Assembly: GCF_009911795.1 (NCBI RefSeq) | Contig: NZ_CP047898.1 | Location: 4,154,001 to 4,218,000 of the forward strand | Length of the DNA: 64,000 nt | Source of the DNA: Pseudarthrobacter psychrotolerans | GTDB lineage: Bacteria > Actinomycetota > Actinomycetes > Actinomycetales > Micrococcaceae | Reading direction: 5' to 3' | Part shown: in pieces, positions 32,548 through 41,141 of the stretch | Layout of the letters: each line of letters opens with the position of its first letter | Position numbering within the stretch: the first letter of the stretch is position 1 | The notes under the pieces: model-generated | Told to the model about the DNA's origin: nothing | Databases searched by the model: none | Seen by the model: the letters and a program-made list of their open reading frames with translations, nothing else | Position numbers and translations under genes: made by a program

Positions 32548-32612
32548 AACCTGAATAGGTTACCGGAGCATACCGCCCATCCACAAAACGGCAGGCGTTC
32601 AGCTACCGGATG

Positions 32613-32693
32613 GTGCGAAGGGACACCTAAGCCCACTCCAGCGCGAGGGGACACTCGCGCCCCGCCCTCAGCGCGAAGGGTCAGTTGAGGCCC
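32613..32693 (+). repeat. Cluster of three copies of a 23-bp dispersed repeat (upstream of HNH gene)
   Basis: Copies at 32613-32635, 32641-32663 and 32671-32693, all in the same orientation and starting 28 and 30 bases apart. Each begins GCGCGAA/G then GGGACA or GGGTCA and ends in GCCC. They match the copies downstream of the HNH gene and one at 53779. Confidence 0.65.
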
Positions 32694-32861
32694 TCCCGTG
32701 CAGCGCCCTCGAAATGCTGCCGGTCAGGGAACCCGGAAGGCCGCGCAGGCTTCTGTTCGGCTCGCCGAATTGACCCAAGCAGGGCGCCGGTGGCCGCTGA
32801 TTTATGCACATAGGCACTCAGCCGCGCGGTCATTGTCAGACCCTGCTGGGATGCTTTAACC

Positions 32862-34502
32862 ATGGATAGCAGAGCGGCTGTGGCGACGGCGGAGGCCCTT
32901 TCGGCGTCCTTCGCCGAGCTTGCAGTGGCGCTCCGGGACGAGACCGATTCCAACTGTTCCCGGGATGCTGATCCGTTACGCCGGGTGGCGGATGGTTTCC
33001 TGGACGGGCTGGCGGAGACCTCACGGCTGGACGCGAGAAGTGCCGCCCTGAAGGTCTGGCTGGCTGCCGGCTACAGCGCCGCTGCCGAGGCTCTGGCGGG
33101 CCCTTCCGAGTCCCCGCAGGACCATACCGGGCAGGAGGTGGCTGTGATCGCCGAAGTCGCCTGTGCTCTGACGGTCAGTGAACGCGCCGCCAGGGCCCTG
33201 CTCGCCGAATCCCACTCCTTGACCACCGCGCTGCCGCTGACGCTGTTGGCGCTGCAGGCCGGGACAATCTCGTGGCAGCACGCCCGGATCATGGTCGACG
33301 AAACCGTGAACCTGGACCCTGCAGGCGCGCAAGCGCTCGAAGCGCATTTCCTGGACCCGGACGTCGCGAATCCGGCACGTGGCCCGGCCGGTGAGCTCAT
33401 TCCCGGCCGGTTCCGGCACAAGGCACGGATCTGGCGGGAACGGCATCATCCGGTCAGCATCGAAAAGCGCCACGCACGTGGTGTCCAGGATCGTCGGGTG
33501 GAGTATGCTCCGGACCGGGATGGGATGGCCTGGCTCAGCGCGTACCTGCCCGCCGATCAGGCCGCGGGGATCTGGGACCGCACCACCACCGCAGCCCGAG
33601 CGCTGCAGGGACCGCATGAGGACCGGACTCTCAGCCAGATCCGCGCCGACACCGTCGCGACCTGGCTCCTCGGCAGAACCGGTGCCGCGGGTGCGGAAAC
33701 AGGCCGCGGTTTTGCAGATGGTGTTCCCTCGCCCCGGGCACAGGTGTTGATCACGGTCCCGGTGATGTCGCTGCTGGGCCTCACCGAGGAGCCCGCCATG
33801 CTCGATGGGTACGGGCCTATCCCGCCCTCCATGGCCCGGCACCTGATCGCCGACGGCGCCGAATCCTTCCACCGCGTCCTGACAGACCCGCGTGACGGTG
33901 CCCCGCTGGAGATCGGGCGGACCAGCTACCGGCTCACGAAAGCACAACGCCAATGGCTCAGACTTCGGGACGGCAAATGCCCGTTCCCCGGCTGCAGCAA
34001 CCACTCCCTGGACAACGAAGCCGACCACCTCCTCGCCTGGGCCCACGGCGGCACCACCGGGATCAGCAATCTCGGCCAGCCGTGCCCCCGCCATCACCGA
34101 CTCCGCCACACCACAGCCTGGACACCCACCGGAGCCACCAAGAACGAACCACCCGGCTGGATCTCACCCACCGGACGGCACTACGCCAGCGAACACCCCG
34201 ACTGGGAACCACCCCAGTGGCCACGGCGACAACCAGGCCAATGGTCAGAGCTGGCGCTCGACGTAGATCAGGGAGTGCCCGAAGACGAAAGTCCGGGCGG
34301 ACCCCGGGCGGATGATCCTTTTCCGGAGCCTCAACCTGCCGAATTTCAGCTGCCCGACAAGGAACCGCTCGACAATGAGCTGCCCGACAACGAACGGCCC
34401 GACTATGCCCTGTTTCGGGACGACACGCTGCCGGACGGACCCTTTCCCCAAGACCCCTACCCAAACTGGGACTTCTCCCTCACTGCCCACAGCACTGTCT
34501 GA
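32862..34502 (+). CDS. DUF222 / HNH endonuclease-domain protein (13E12 family)
   Basis: 546 residues. The N-terminal ~300 residues are the helical DUF222 domain. An HNH nuclease domain follows: CPFPGCS, then NEADHLLAWAHGG with the catalytic His, GISNLGQ, and CPRHHRLRH, so zinc-binding Cys pairs and catalytic His are all visible. The C-terminus is acidic and repetitive (KEPLDNELPDNERPD). These proteins are multicopy in actinobacteria. The M. tuberculosis REP13E12 elements encode relatives. The flanking repeat clusters suggest it travels as a cassette. Confidence 0.88.
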   Translation: MDSRAAVATAEALSASFAELAVALRDETDSNCSRDADPLRRVADGFLDGLAETSRLDARSAALKVWLAAGYSAAAEALAGPSESPQDHTGQEVAVIAEVACALTVSERAARALLAESHSLTTALPLTLLALQAGTISWQHARIMVDETVNLDPAGAQALEAHFLDPDVANPARGPAGELIPGRFRHKARIWRERHHPVSIEKRHARGVQDRRVEYAPDRDGMAWLSAYLPADQAAGIWDRTTTAARALQGPHEDRTLSQIRADTVATWLLGRTGAAGAETGRGFADGVPSPRAQVLITVPVMSLLGLTEEPAMLDGYGPIPPSMARHLIADGAESFHRVLTDPRDGAPLEIGRTSYRLTKAQRQWLRLRDGKCPFPGCSNHSLDNEADHLLAWAHGGTTGISNLGQPCPRHHRLRHTTAWTPTGATKNEPPGWISPTGRHYASEHPDWEPPQWPRRQPGQWSELALDVDQGVPEDESPGGPRADDPFPEPQPAEFQLPDKEPLDNELPDNERPDYALFRDDTLPDGPFPQDPYPNWDFSLTAHSTV

Positions 34503-34580
34503 CCGCCAACCCGAAAAGAACGCAGGATTCGGGCACTGGCAGGGCTAAGACGGGCAGAATAGCGGTACCTTCCGCCAGTA

Positions 34581-34680
34581 GCGCGAACGGACAGTTATGG
34601 CCCGGAATCATGGGCCCCAAGTGACCCCTCGTGCAGGGTCGTGGCTTCTCAACCAGAGGGCTCCAAGTGTCCGTTCGCGC
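34581..34680. repeat. Cluster of three copies of the 23-bp dispersed repeat (downstream of HNH gene)
   Basis: One copy on the plus strand (34581-34603) and two on the minus strand (34612-34634, 34658-34680). The outer pair forms a 13-bp perfect inverted repeat, GCGCGAACGGACA ... TGTCCGTTCGCGC. Same motif as at 32613-32693 and 53779-53801. Confidence 0.65.
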
Positions 34681-34717
34681 CGGTGGGTGTCGCGGAGGGC
34701 CCTCACGGACTAGATTC

Positions 34718-35788
34718 ATGAGCAAGATGACCAAGTCAGGCAAAGATGCCCAGGCAACCGCGTACTGGACTACCGGACCGAAACACGGCGAGCTCCGGAA
34801 CGAGGCACTGCCTGCCCCCGGGCCCGGCGAAGCGTTGGTCCGCACGCTGTATTCAGGGATCAGCAAGGGCACGGAAATTGTGGTCCACACAGGCTCCGTT
34901 CCGCCGCGCGTGGCTGAGGAGATGCGCGCGCCGCACCAGCAAGGCACGTTCCCGTCGCCCGTGAAATTCGGGTATCTCTCGGTGGGCATCGTAGAGGAGG
35001 GGCCCGAAGACTGGGCGGGCCAGAAGGTCTTCTGCCTCAATCCACATCAGGACCGCTACGTCATTTCCACAGACGCCCTCACCAGGATTCCCGACGGCGT
35101 CCCGGCCCGCCGCGCCGTCCTCACAGGCACCGTGGAAACCGCCGTCAATGCCCTTTGGGAAGCCGGACCGAGGCTGGGGGACAGGATCGCCGTCGTCGGC
35201 GCCGGGCTGGTGGGCGGCATGGTGGCCACGCTCCTGCGGACCTTCCCGCTGGCCCGCTTCCAGCTGGTGGACCTAGACCCGGAACGTAAGCACCTGGCGG
35301 ACAAGCTCGGCGTGGAGTTCGCCCACCCCGATGATGCCAAGCCGGACTGCGACATCGTGTTCCACTGTTCCGCCTCCCAGGAAGGCCTCGAACGCAGCCT
35401 GCAGCTGGCCGGCGATGAGGGGGAGATCATCGAGATGTCCTGGTACGCCAACCGCAAGGTCACGCTGCCGCTGGGTGAGGACTTTCACGCACGCCGGCTC
35501 TCCATCCGGGCCAGCCAGGTGGGAGTGGTTGCCCGTGCGCGGCGTCACCGCCGGACCAAGGCCGAGCGCCTGGAACTGGCTGTTGAGCTCCTCAAAGACC
35601 CGGTCTTCGATGCCTTCCTCACCGGCGCCTCTCCATTCACGGACCTCCCGGAAGTAGTCCAGCACCTGGCCGACGGCACGCTCCAAGCCCTGTGCCATGT
35701 GATCGAATACCCCAACGCTGACAGGCCTGGAGCGTACAACGCCGGGCAGGACAGCCCGGCAGGAGCCGACCCCAATGACAGGAAGTAG
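34718..35788 (+). CDS. MDR-type (zinc-binding alcohol dehydrogenase-like) oxidoreductase
   Basis: 356 residues from ATG 34718. N-terminal GroES-like region, then a Rossmann fold with VVGAGLVGGMVATLL (~163-177) and an acidic strand end (LVDLDPERK) suggesting NAD preference. The canonical catalytic Cys/His zinc ligands of alcohol dehydrogenases are not obvious. First gene of a tight three-gene unit (3- and 4-base gaps) with PTPS-like and glycosyltransferase genes, an arrangement I recall from other actinobacteria, where it is likewise uncharacterised. Confidence 0.82.
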   Translation: MSKMTKSGKDAQATAYWTTGPKHGELRNEALPAPGPGEALVRTLYSGISKGTEIVVHTGSVPPRVAEEMRAPHQQGTFPSPVKFGYLSVGIVEEGPEDWAGQKVFCLNPHQDRYVISTDALTRIPDGVPARRAVLTGTVETAVNALWEAGPRLGDRIAVVGAGLVGGMVATLLRTFPLARFQLVDLDPERKHLADKLGVEFAHPDDAKPDCDIVFHCSASQEGLERSLQLAGDEGEIIEMSWYANRKVTLPLGEDFHARRLSIRASQVGVVARARRHRRTKAERLELAVELLKDPVFDAFLTGASPFTDLPEVVQHLADGTLQALCHVIEYPNADRPGAYNAGQDSPAGADPNDRK

Positions 35789-35791
35789 CCA

Positions 35792-36187
35792 GTGTTCAGC
35801 CTGACCGTCCGACGCCATTTCATGATCGCCCACAGCCTCCCGCGGGAAGTATTTGGCCCGGCCCAGGCCCTCCACGGGGCGACCTTTGTGGCGGAGGTGA
35901 CGTTCCGCCGTCGTGCGCTGAACCAGGACTCGATCGTCCTGGATATCGGGGCCGCCGGCGGCATCATCGAAAACGTGCTGTCCGGCCTTAACTACAAAAA
36001 CCTGGACGAGCACCCGGACTTCGTGGGCAGGCTCAGCACCACCGAGGCCGTCGCCGGGTACATCGCCCACGCCGTCGCAGCCAGGCTCAAAGATGACGAC
36101 GATGGCCGCGAGCTCGCGGGGATCGACGTCACCCTGCGCGAAAATCCGGACGCGTGGGCAACCTACGCCCACGATCTGTCCGCCTGA
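35792..36187 (+). CDS. 6-pyruvoyl-tetrahydropterin / 6-carboxytetrahydropterin synthase-like protein
   Basis: 131 residues from a GTG start after AGGAAG. T-fold protein of the PTPS/QueD family: FMIAH (first zinc His14), LHGATF (His28) and LNYKNLDEHPDF with the STTEAVAGYIA stretch. Compared with the family, the second His of HGH is Ala30, and the catalytic Cys three residues before HGH is Ala24. This suggests altered chemistry or loss of activity. Acts on dihydroneopterin triphosphate-type substrates in known members. Confidence 0.8.
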   Translation: MFSLTVRRHFMIAHSLPREVFGPAQALHGATFVAEVTFRRRALNQDSIVLDIGAAGGIIENVLSGLNYKNLDEHPDFVGRLSTTEAVAGYIAHAVAARLKDDDDGRELAGIDVTLRENPDAWATYAHDLSA

Positions 36188-36191
36188 TCCC

Positions 36192-37388
36192 ATGCCGGTC
36201 AGGTTCCTGGTCCCCGCCAACATCCGCCACAACTCCGGCGGCAACGTCTACAACGCCCGGCTCACGCAAGGCCTGAGGACGTTGGGTGTTGCAGTGGAGG
36301 TTCTGGCGGTGGATGGTTCCTGGCCGGATTCCAGCGCCAGAGAACGACGGCGGCTCGGCGGCCTGCTGGGTGCCTGGGGCCCCGGGACGGGTCAGCCGCG
36401 GTCGGACACCACCCTGGAAACAGTCACCCTTGTGGATGGGCTGATTGCGTGCGGTGCCCCTGCCGAACTGGAGTACGCCGCGGCCGCCGGACAACACACC
36501 TGGGTCCTGCAGCACATGCCGTCGCCCAGCCACCCTGACGGCGAAGGGCGGGCGCTGCGGGCAGCCGCCGGAGTGATCTGCACGAGTTCGTCCGCTGCGG
36601 CCTCGGCGACGGAAAAACACGGGCTCCCCGCCAGCCGGGTTGCCTTGCCCGGGACGGACCCTGCACCGGTAGCGCCGGGTTCGGCTCCGCCCCACATCGT
36701 TGCGGTGGCCGCGCTGCTGCCCAACAAGGACCAGCTGCTGACCGTGGCGGCGCTGGCCAGGCTCCAGGACCTCACCTGGACAGCGTCCCTGGTGGGAACG
36801 GACGCCGCCGACCCTGCCTATGCGGCACAGGTCCGGGCAGCCATTGCCTCCTATGGAATGGAAGACCGGGTGCGGGTGACCGGCCAGCTCGCCGGGACGG
36901 CACTGGCGGACGAGTGGAACCGGACGGACCTGAGCCTGCTGGTGTCGCGGGCCGAAGCCTTTGGACTTGTGGTGACGGAATCGCTGGCCCGCGGGATTCC
37001 CGTCATCGTGCGGGAGGGAACCGGCGCCGTGGACGCGTTGGGCCTGGCTTGCAGACTGGTCGGCAGGCCCGCGGGAGCACTGGACGGCGAGCGTGGTGGT
37101 GAGCGTGATGGCGGGTCATATGCGGTGCCAGGAGCCGCCGTCGGACTCGCAGGACCTGGAGACAGCGGACACGAAGACAGCCGCGCTGGTGTGCTCGCTG
37201 CCGTGATCCGGCAGTGGCTGCTGGACGGAACCCTCCGCGCCGGCTGGCGTGCGGCTGCCCTCTCCGCACGGGAACAATTGCCAGGCTGGGACTGCACCGC
37301 CCGGAATGTCTTTGAGATCCTCGGTGTGCCCGCCAAAGAAGTGCACGCCGTAGCGCCTACCGCAGCGGGGAACGCCGGTGCACAATAA
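36192..37388 (+). CDS. GT4-type glycosyltransferase
   Basis: 398 residues from ATG 36192, five bases past the PTPS-like stop. GT-B fold: N-terminal VPANIRHNSGGNVYNARLTQGL, C-terminal nucleotide-sugar domain with DLSLLVSRAEAFGLVVTESLARGIPVIV (key part EAFGLVVTE). A low-complexity insert (GERGGERDGGS) sits at ~300-315. Retaining sugar transferase. Acceptor unknown. Its linkage to a pterin-family enzyme makes a glycosylated pterin-like product possible, by inference only. Confidence 0.85.
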   Translation: MPVRFLVPANIRHNSGGNVYNARLTQGLRTLGVAVEVLAVDGSWPDSSARERRRLGGLLGAWGPGTGQPRSDTTLETVTLVDGLIACGAPAELEYAAAAGQHTWVLQHMPSPSHPDGEGRALRAAAGVICTSSSAAASATEKHGLPASRVALPGTDPAPVAPGSAPPHIVAVAALLPNKDQLLTVAALARLQDLTWTASLVGTDAADPAYAAQVRAAIASYGMEDRVRVTGQLAGTALADEWNRTDLSLLVSRAEAFGLVVTESLARGIPVIVREGTGAVDALGLACRLVGRPAGALDGERGGERDGGSYAVPGAAVGLAGPGDSGHEDSRAGVLAAVIRQWLLDGTLRAGWRAAALSAREQLPGWDCTARNVFEILGVPAKEVHAVAPTAAGNAGAQ

Positions 37389-37391
37389 GCC

Positions 37392-38675
37392 ATGACCACG
37401 CACCCGACCTCTGCCAACGTCTTGATCCCACAAGCACTCAGCCCGGAAGCCACTGGCCCGGCTGGCCTGGGCCCGGAAGCCCCGGATCCGCAGGTGCTCA
37501 CCCCAGAGCTCCTCAGGGCATGGGCCTGGCACAGGCAGGGCCTGGACGGGACCCTGCAGGGTGCGGATGCCGCCGACGTGTTCACCAGGGCAGGCTGGGC
37601 CCGTTCCGTCGGCGGCGCCAACCCGTACCTCACGCTCTTTGCCCGTGCCGGCACAAGCCGCGCGCAGGCGGATGCCGACGTCCTGTCCTTGAAAATCCAG
37701 GAACTGCCCACCGCCCGAGGCTGCACCTACGTGCTGGGAAGGGATGACTTTGCGTGGGGCCTCCAGATCGGCAGGGACGCCGCCGTGGCACCGTTCCGGG
37801 TGCTGGCAAGAATGGGCGTCGAGCGCGGCGAGATCACATTGCTGGAGGAGGAGATCCTCCATGCCCTGGCCGAAGCCGGCAGCCCGCTGGATCCTAAGCA
37901 GCTCAAGGACCTGCTGGGCGATTCGGTCCGGAACCTCGGCGAAGAGGGCAAAAAGAAGGGCGCCGCCACCACGTTGCCCACGGCCCTGGGCCTCCTCCAG
38001 GCGGACGGCCGGATCCGGCGGGTACCCGCTAACGGCCGGCTGGATCAGCAGCGTTACGGCTACACGCTGTGGGGGCTGCCGCCCACCGCGCTGGACGACG
38101 AAGCCGCCCGAAGCCTCCTGCTGGAGCGCTATCTCGGCTGGACTGGCGGTGCCACGGTCAAGCAGTCGCAATGGTTCACGGGGTTCACGCTTGCCAACAC
38201 CAAGGCGGCGTTGGCAGCCACCGGGGCGTTGGAGGTTCCCACCGCCAGCGGTGAGGTGCTGTGGATGATGCCCGACGACGTCGGCCGCCTTACGTCGTTC
38301 AAGGCGCCGGCGGAGGAACAGATCCAGCTGCTGGCCGGCACGGACTCGTTGGTCCTGCTCCGCAGGAGCTCAGGGGATCTGTTTGCCGACCAGGACAAGG
38401 GGAAGAACGTCCTCGGTTCTACGTTGGCCTTGCTGGCTGACCTGCCGGACCATCCCATCTTCGACCGCGGCCGGATCATCGGGCTGTGGCAATACGATCC
38501 CGGGAAATCGCGGATTGCCCATTGGCTCTTTGCCGGGGCCACGCCTGCAGTATCCCGGCGCATCGCCGAGGTGGAGGCCTGGATCCGGGACGAACTGGGC
38601 GACTTCCGCTCGTTCAGCCTTGACTCACCGGCCTCACGCCAGGACAGGATCGACGCCCTGGATGCCGCTGGCTGA
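37392..38675 (+). CDS. AlkZ/YcaQ-like DNA glycosylase (winged-helix domain protein)
   Basis: 427 residues. Matches the HTH_42/AlkZ family of tandem winged-helix glycosylases that unhook interstrand crosslinks or remove bulky alkyl bases: ARGCTYVLGRDDFAW (the position of the catalytic QxQ/QxD-type motif is not certain), GYTLWGLPPTALD in the second winged helix, and WQYDPGKSRIAHW near the C-terminus. The N-terminal ~35 residues are a Pro/Ala-rich extension. Follows the glycosyltransferase by three bases. Confidence 0.75.
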   Translation: MTTHPTSANVLIPQALSPEATGPAGLGPEAPDPQVLTPELLRAWAWHRQGLDGTLQGADAADVFTRAGWARSVGGANPYLTLFARAGTSRAQADADVLSLKIQELPTARGCTYVLGRDDFAWGLQIGRDAAVAPFRVLARMGVERGEITLLEEEILHALAEAGSPLDPKQLKDLLGDSVRNLGEEGKKKGAATTLPTALGLLQADGRIRRVPANGRLDQQRYGYTLWGLPPTALDDEAARSLLLERYLGWTGGATVKQSQWFTGFTLANTKAALAATGALEVPTASGEVLWMMPDDVGRLTSFKAPAEEQIQLLAGTDSLVLLRRSSGDLFADQDKGKNVLGSTLALLADLPDHPIFDRGRIIGLWQYDPGKSRIAHWLFAGATPAVSRRIAEVEAWIRDELGDFRSFSLDSPASRQDRIDALDAAG

Positions 38676-38681
38676 GCCGCG

Positions 38682-39188
38682 TTACAGCTGGCTGCGGTGG
38701 GCTGCGAAAAAGTCCCTGAGGACGCCTCCGCACTCCTCTTCCCGGACGCCGCCGTACACCTCAACCCAGTGGTTGAGCCGGCGCTCGCGGAGGACATCGA
38801 ACACGGAACCCGCCGCTCCGGCTTTCTCGTCCCAGGCGCCGAAGACCACGCGGGGAATCCTGGCCAGTACCACCGCGCCGGCGCACATGGCGCACGGCTC
38901 CAGAGTCACCACGAGCGTGCAGTCAGCCAGCCGCCAGCCGTCCCCGGTGCCGCCGTCGAGCTTGGCCAAGGCACGCAACCGGTCCGCCGCCTGGCGGATG
39001 GCCACCACCTCCGCGTGGGCAGTGGGGTCTCCCAGCTCTTCCCGCTGGTTTCGTCCGGAACCGAGGACGGCGCCGTCGGGACCTATCACCACGGCCCCGA
39101 TAGGCACGTCGCCCGTTGCAAGCGCGCGCCTCGCTTGGTCCAGGGCAAGGCCCATCCACTCGCTGTGTTTCTTTTCGCCCGGGACCAT
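38682..39188 (-). CDS. tadA: tRNA-adenosine / nucleoside deaminase (TadA family)
   Basis: 168 residues. Zinc-dependent cytidine-deaminase fold: His58 and Glu60 in TAHAEVVAI, Cys99 and Cys102 in EPCAMC. Converts A34 to inosine in tRNA-Arg(ACG). That tRNA is present in this window at 55454-55527, consistent with need for the enzyme. Convergent with the AlkZ-like gene. Confidence 0.88.
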   Translation of the reverse strand: MVPGEKKHSEWMGLALDQARRALATGDVPIGAVVIGPDGAVLGSGRNQREELGDPTAHAEVVAIRQAADRLRALAKLDGGTGDGWRLADCTLVVTLEPCAMCAGAVVLARIPRVVFGAWDEKAGAAGSVFDVLRERRLNHWVEVYGGVREEECGGVLRDFFAAHRSQL

Positions 39189-39249
39189 GGCTCAATGATA
39201 GTTTCGAAGGATATCCATCCTTGCTATTCAGTGACGCCAGGAGGAACCT

Positions 39250-40041
39250 GTGGACACCTTCACCGGACGGTTGAGGAAGTGGTTCAAGCCGTACGCGGCG
39301 CTGACCATCACCATCCTGATCGGCGGCGTGATCATAGTTGCGCTGGCCCTCCTTGGTGCCGAGGTGTACGACAACGTGGTGGACAGCGCAGGCCTGGCAA
39401 ACCTGGACAGGCCTGCGCTCCGGTACGCCGAACACCTGCGGAATCCCGTGCTGGATTCGGTGGTGACCGGGTTTACGAATGTCGGCGGAGGCATCGGAAT
39501 GCCCATCCTCGCCAGTATCCTGACCGCCTGGCTGACGTTTGTGGGGCGGACCTGGCGCCCCATCGTCCTCATTGGTGGTGCGGCAGCTTTTTCCGTCACC
39601 GCCACCACCATCGGGAAGACGCTGGTGGGCCGTGCACGGCCTGATCACGCAGACGCGGTGCCGCCGTTTGAGACGTCACCGTCGTTTCCAAGCGGCCACA
39701 CGCTGAACACTACGGTGGTGATAGGGCTGGTGGTCTACCTGGCCTGTCTGCAGTACCAAAAGACGCTGGTCCGGGTGTCCCTGATCGCGGCCGGCACACT
39801 GTTTATCGTCGCCATGGGGCTCAGCCGGGTGTTCCTGGGGCACCACTGGCTCACCGACGTCATTGTCGCCTGGCTGCTGGGCCTGGCCTGGCTGGGCATC
39901 GTGATCCTGGCGCACCGGCTCTTCCATTTCATCAGGCGGCGAGATCATGACGGCCCGGCCCCGACGTTCGACCGGCCGGTGGTGCGGGATGTGGTCCAGG
40001 ATGGCGGCGTCACCGGGCCCGGCAGGGGGAGCGCCGGGTGA
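39250..40041 (+). CDS. PAP2-family membrane phosphatase
   Basis: 263 residues from the GTG at 39250, with CAGGAGG seven bases ahead. About six membrane segments. The three PAP2 motifs are complete: KTLVGRARPDH, PSFPSGHT and SRVFLGHHWLTD. It dephosphorylates lipid phosphates or undecaprenyl pyrophosphate at the outer membrane face. The C-terminal ~30 residues are a hydrophilic tail. Confidence 0.9.
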   Translation: MDTFTGRLRKWFKPYAALTITILIGGVIIVALALLGAEVYDNVVDSAGLANLDRPALRYAEHLRNPVLDSVVTGFTNVGGGIGMPILASILTAWLTFVGRTWRPIVLIGGAAAFSVTATTIGKTLVGRARPDHADAVPPFETSPSFPSGHTLNTTVVIGLVVYLACLQYQKTLVRVSLIAAGTLFIVAMGLSRVFLGHHWLTDVIVAWLLGLAWLGIVILAHRLFHFIRRRDHDGPAPTFDRPVVRDVVQDGGVTGPGRGSAG

Positions 40042-40053
40042 TAGTTTTGACCC

Positions 40054-40689
40054 ATGCGCACTCTCGTTGTGGACCACCCGCTGGTCGCCCATAAGCTCAC
40101 CGTCCTGCGGGACAAGAACACTCCTTCGCCGGTCTTCCGGCAGCTGACGGAAGAGCTGGTGACCCTCCTGGCCTACGAGGCCACCCGCGAGGTCCGCACC
40201 CAGCCGGTCACCATCGAAACCCCGGTGAGCACCACAGTGGGCACCGCTTTCACCAAGCCCACGCCCCTGGTGGTCCCCATCCTGCGCGCCGGTCTGGGCA
40301 TGCTCGAGGGCATGACCAAACTGGTCCCCACCGCTGAGGTGGGTTTTCTGGGCATGGCCCGCGACGAGGAAACGCTGGACATCATCACGTACGCGGAGCG
40401 GCTCCCGGAAGACCTCACCGACCGGCAGATCTTTGTGCTGGATCCCATGCTTGCCACCGGCGGAACCCTGCGTGAAGCCATCAAGTTCCTTTTCAAGCGC
40501 GGCGCCTCCGACGTCACGTGCATTTGCCTCCTGGCCGCGCCGGAAGGCCTGGCCAAGCTCGAAGAGGAGCTCGCCGAGGCCAATGTGACCATCGTGCTGG
40601 CGTCCATTGACGAACGGCTCGACGAGAAGTCCTACATCGTTCCCGGGCTTGGCGACGCCGGCGACCGCCTGTACGGCATCGCCGGCTAG
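40054..40689 (+). CDS. upp: Uracil phosphoribosyltransferase
   Basis: 211 residues, the family's normal length. Converts uracil and PRPP to UMP (pyrimidine salvage). The PRPP loop [10 protein letters not shown] (~129-138) and C-terminal uracil-binding [11 protein letters not shown] are both intact, as is the [10 protein letters not shown] segment (~77-86). Follows the PAP2 gene by 12 bases. Confidence 0.96.
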   Translation: MRTLVVDHPLVAHKLTVLRDKNTPSPVFRQLTEELVTLLAYEATREVRTQPVTIETPVSTTVGTAFTKPTPLVVPILRAGLGMLEGMTKLVPTAEVGFLGMARDEETLDIITYAERLPEDLTDRQIFVLDPMLATGGTLREAIKFLFKRGASDVTCICLLAAPEGLAKLEEELAEANVTIVLASIDERLDEKSYIVPGLGDAGDRLYGIAG

Positions 40690-40751
40690 TTCGGGGCTGC
40701 TCCAGGACTTAGGTCTTCCGCTTTCCTGCCGCCGCCGTTAGCCTGTGGCGC

Positions 40752-41126
40752 ATGGACTGGAAACTTGAACTCGTTTTTGTGCCCGTATCCGACGTGGACC
40801 GCGCCAAGGATTTCTACGTCAACAAAGTTGGATTCAACCCCGATTTTGACGAGCGGCCCATGGATGGTATCCGCTTCGTCCAGCTGACCCCGCCGGGATC
40901 CGCCTGCTCCATTTGTATTGGTGAGGGCCTCAATGACGCCCCTCCGGGTACGGCCCCAAGCCTGCAGATGGTGGTCAGCGACATCCAGGCCGCCCACGAC
41001 CACCTCAAGGGCAACGGTGTGGAGGTCAGCGACATTGACGTGCAGGACTGGGGGCACTTCGTCTATTTCGCCGATCCCGACGGCAACAAGTGGGCGGTGC
41101 AGTACATCCCGGGCCGTGACGCCTAA
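40752..41126 (+). CDS. VOC (glyoxalase/bleomycin-resistance fold) protein
   Basis: 124 residues with the two beta-alpha-beta-beta-beta modules of the VOC fold: FVPVSDVDRAKDFYVNKVGF at the start and DPDGNKWAVQYIPG at the end. A metal-binding Glu-like position is not clear. Single-domain lyase or dioxygenase-like, substrate unknown. Confidence 0.85.
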   Translation: MDWKLELVFVPVSDVDRAKDFYVNKVGFNPDFDERPMDGIRFVQLTPPGSACSICIGEGLNDAPPGTAPSLQMVVSDIQAAHDHLKGNGVEVSDIDVQDWGHFVYFADPDGNKWAVQYIPGRDA

Positions 41127-41141
41127 GGCAAGATAGGCAGC

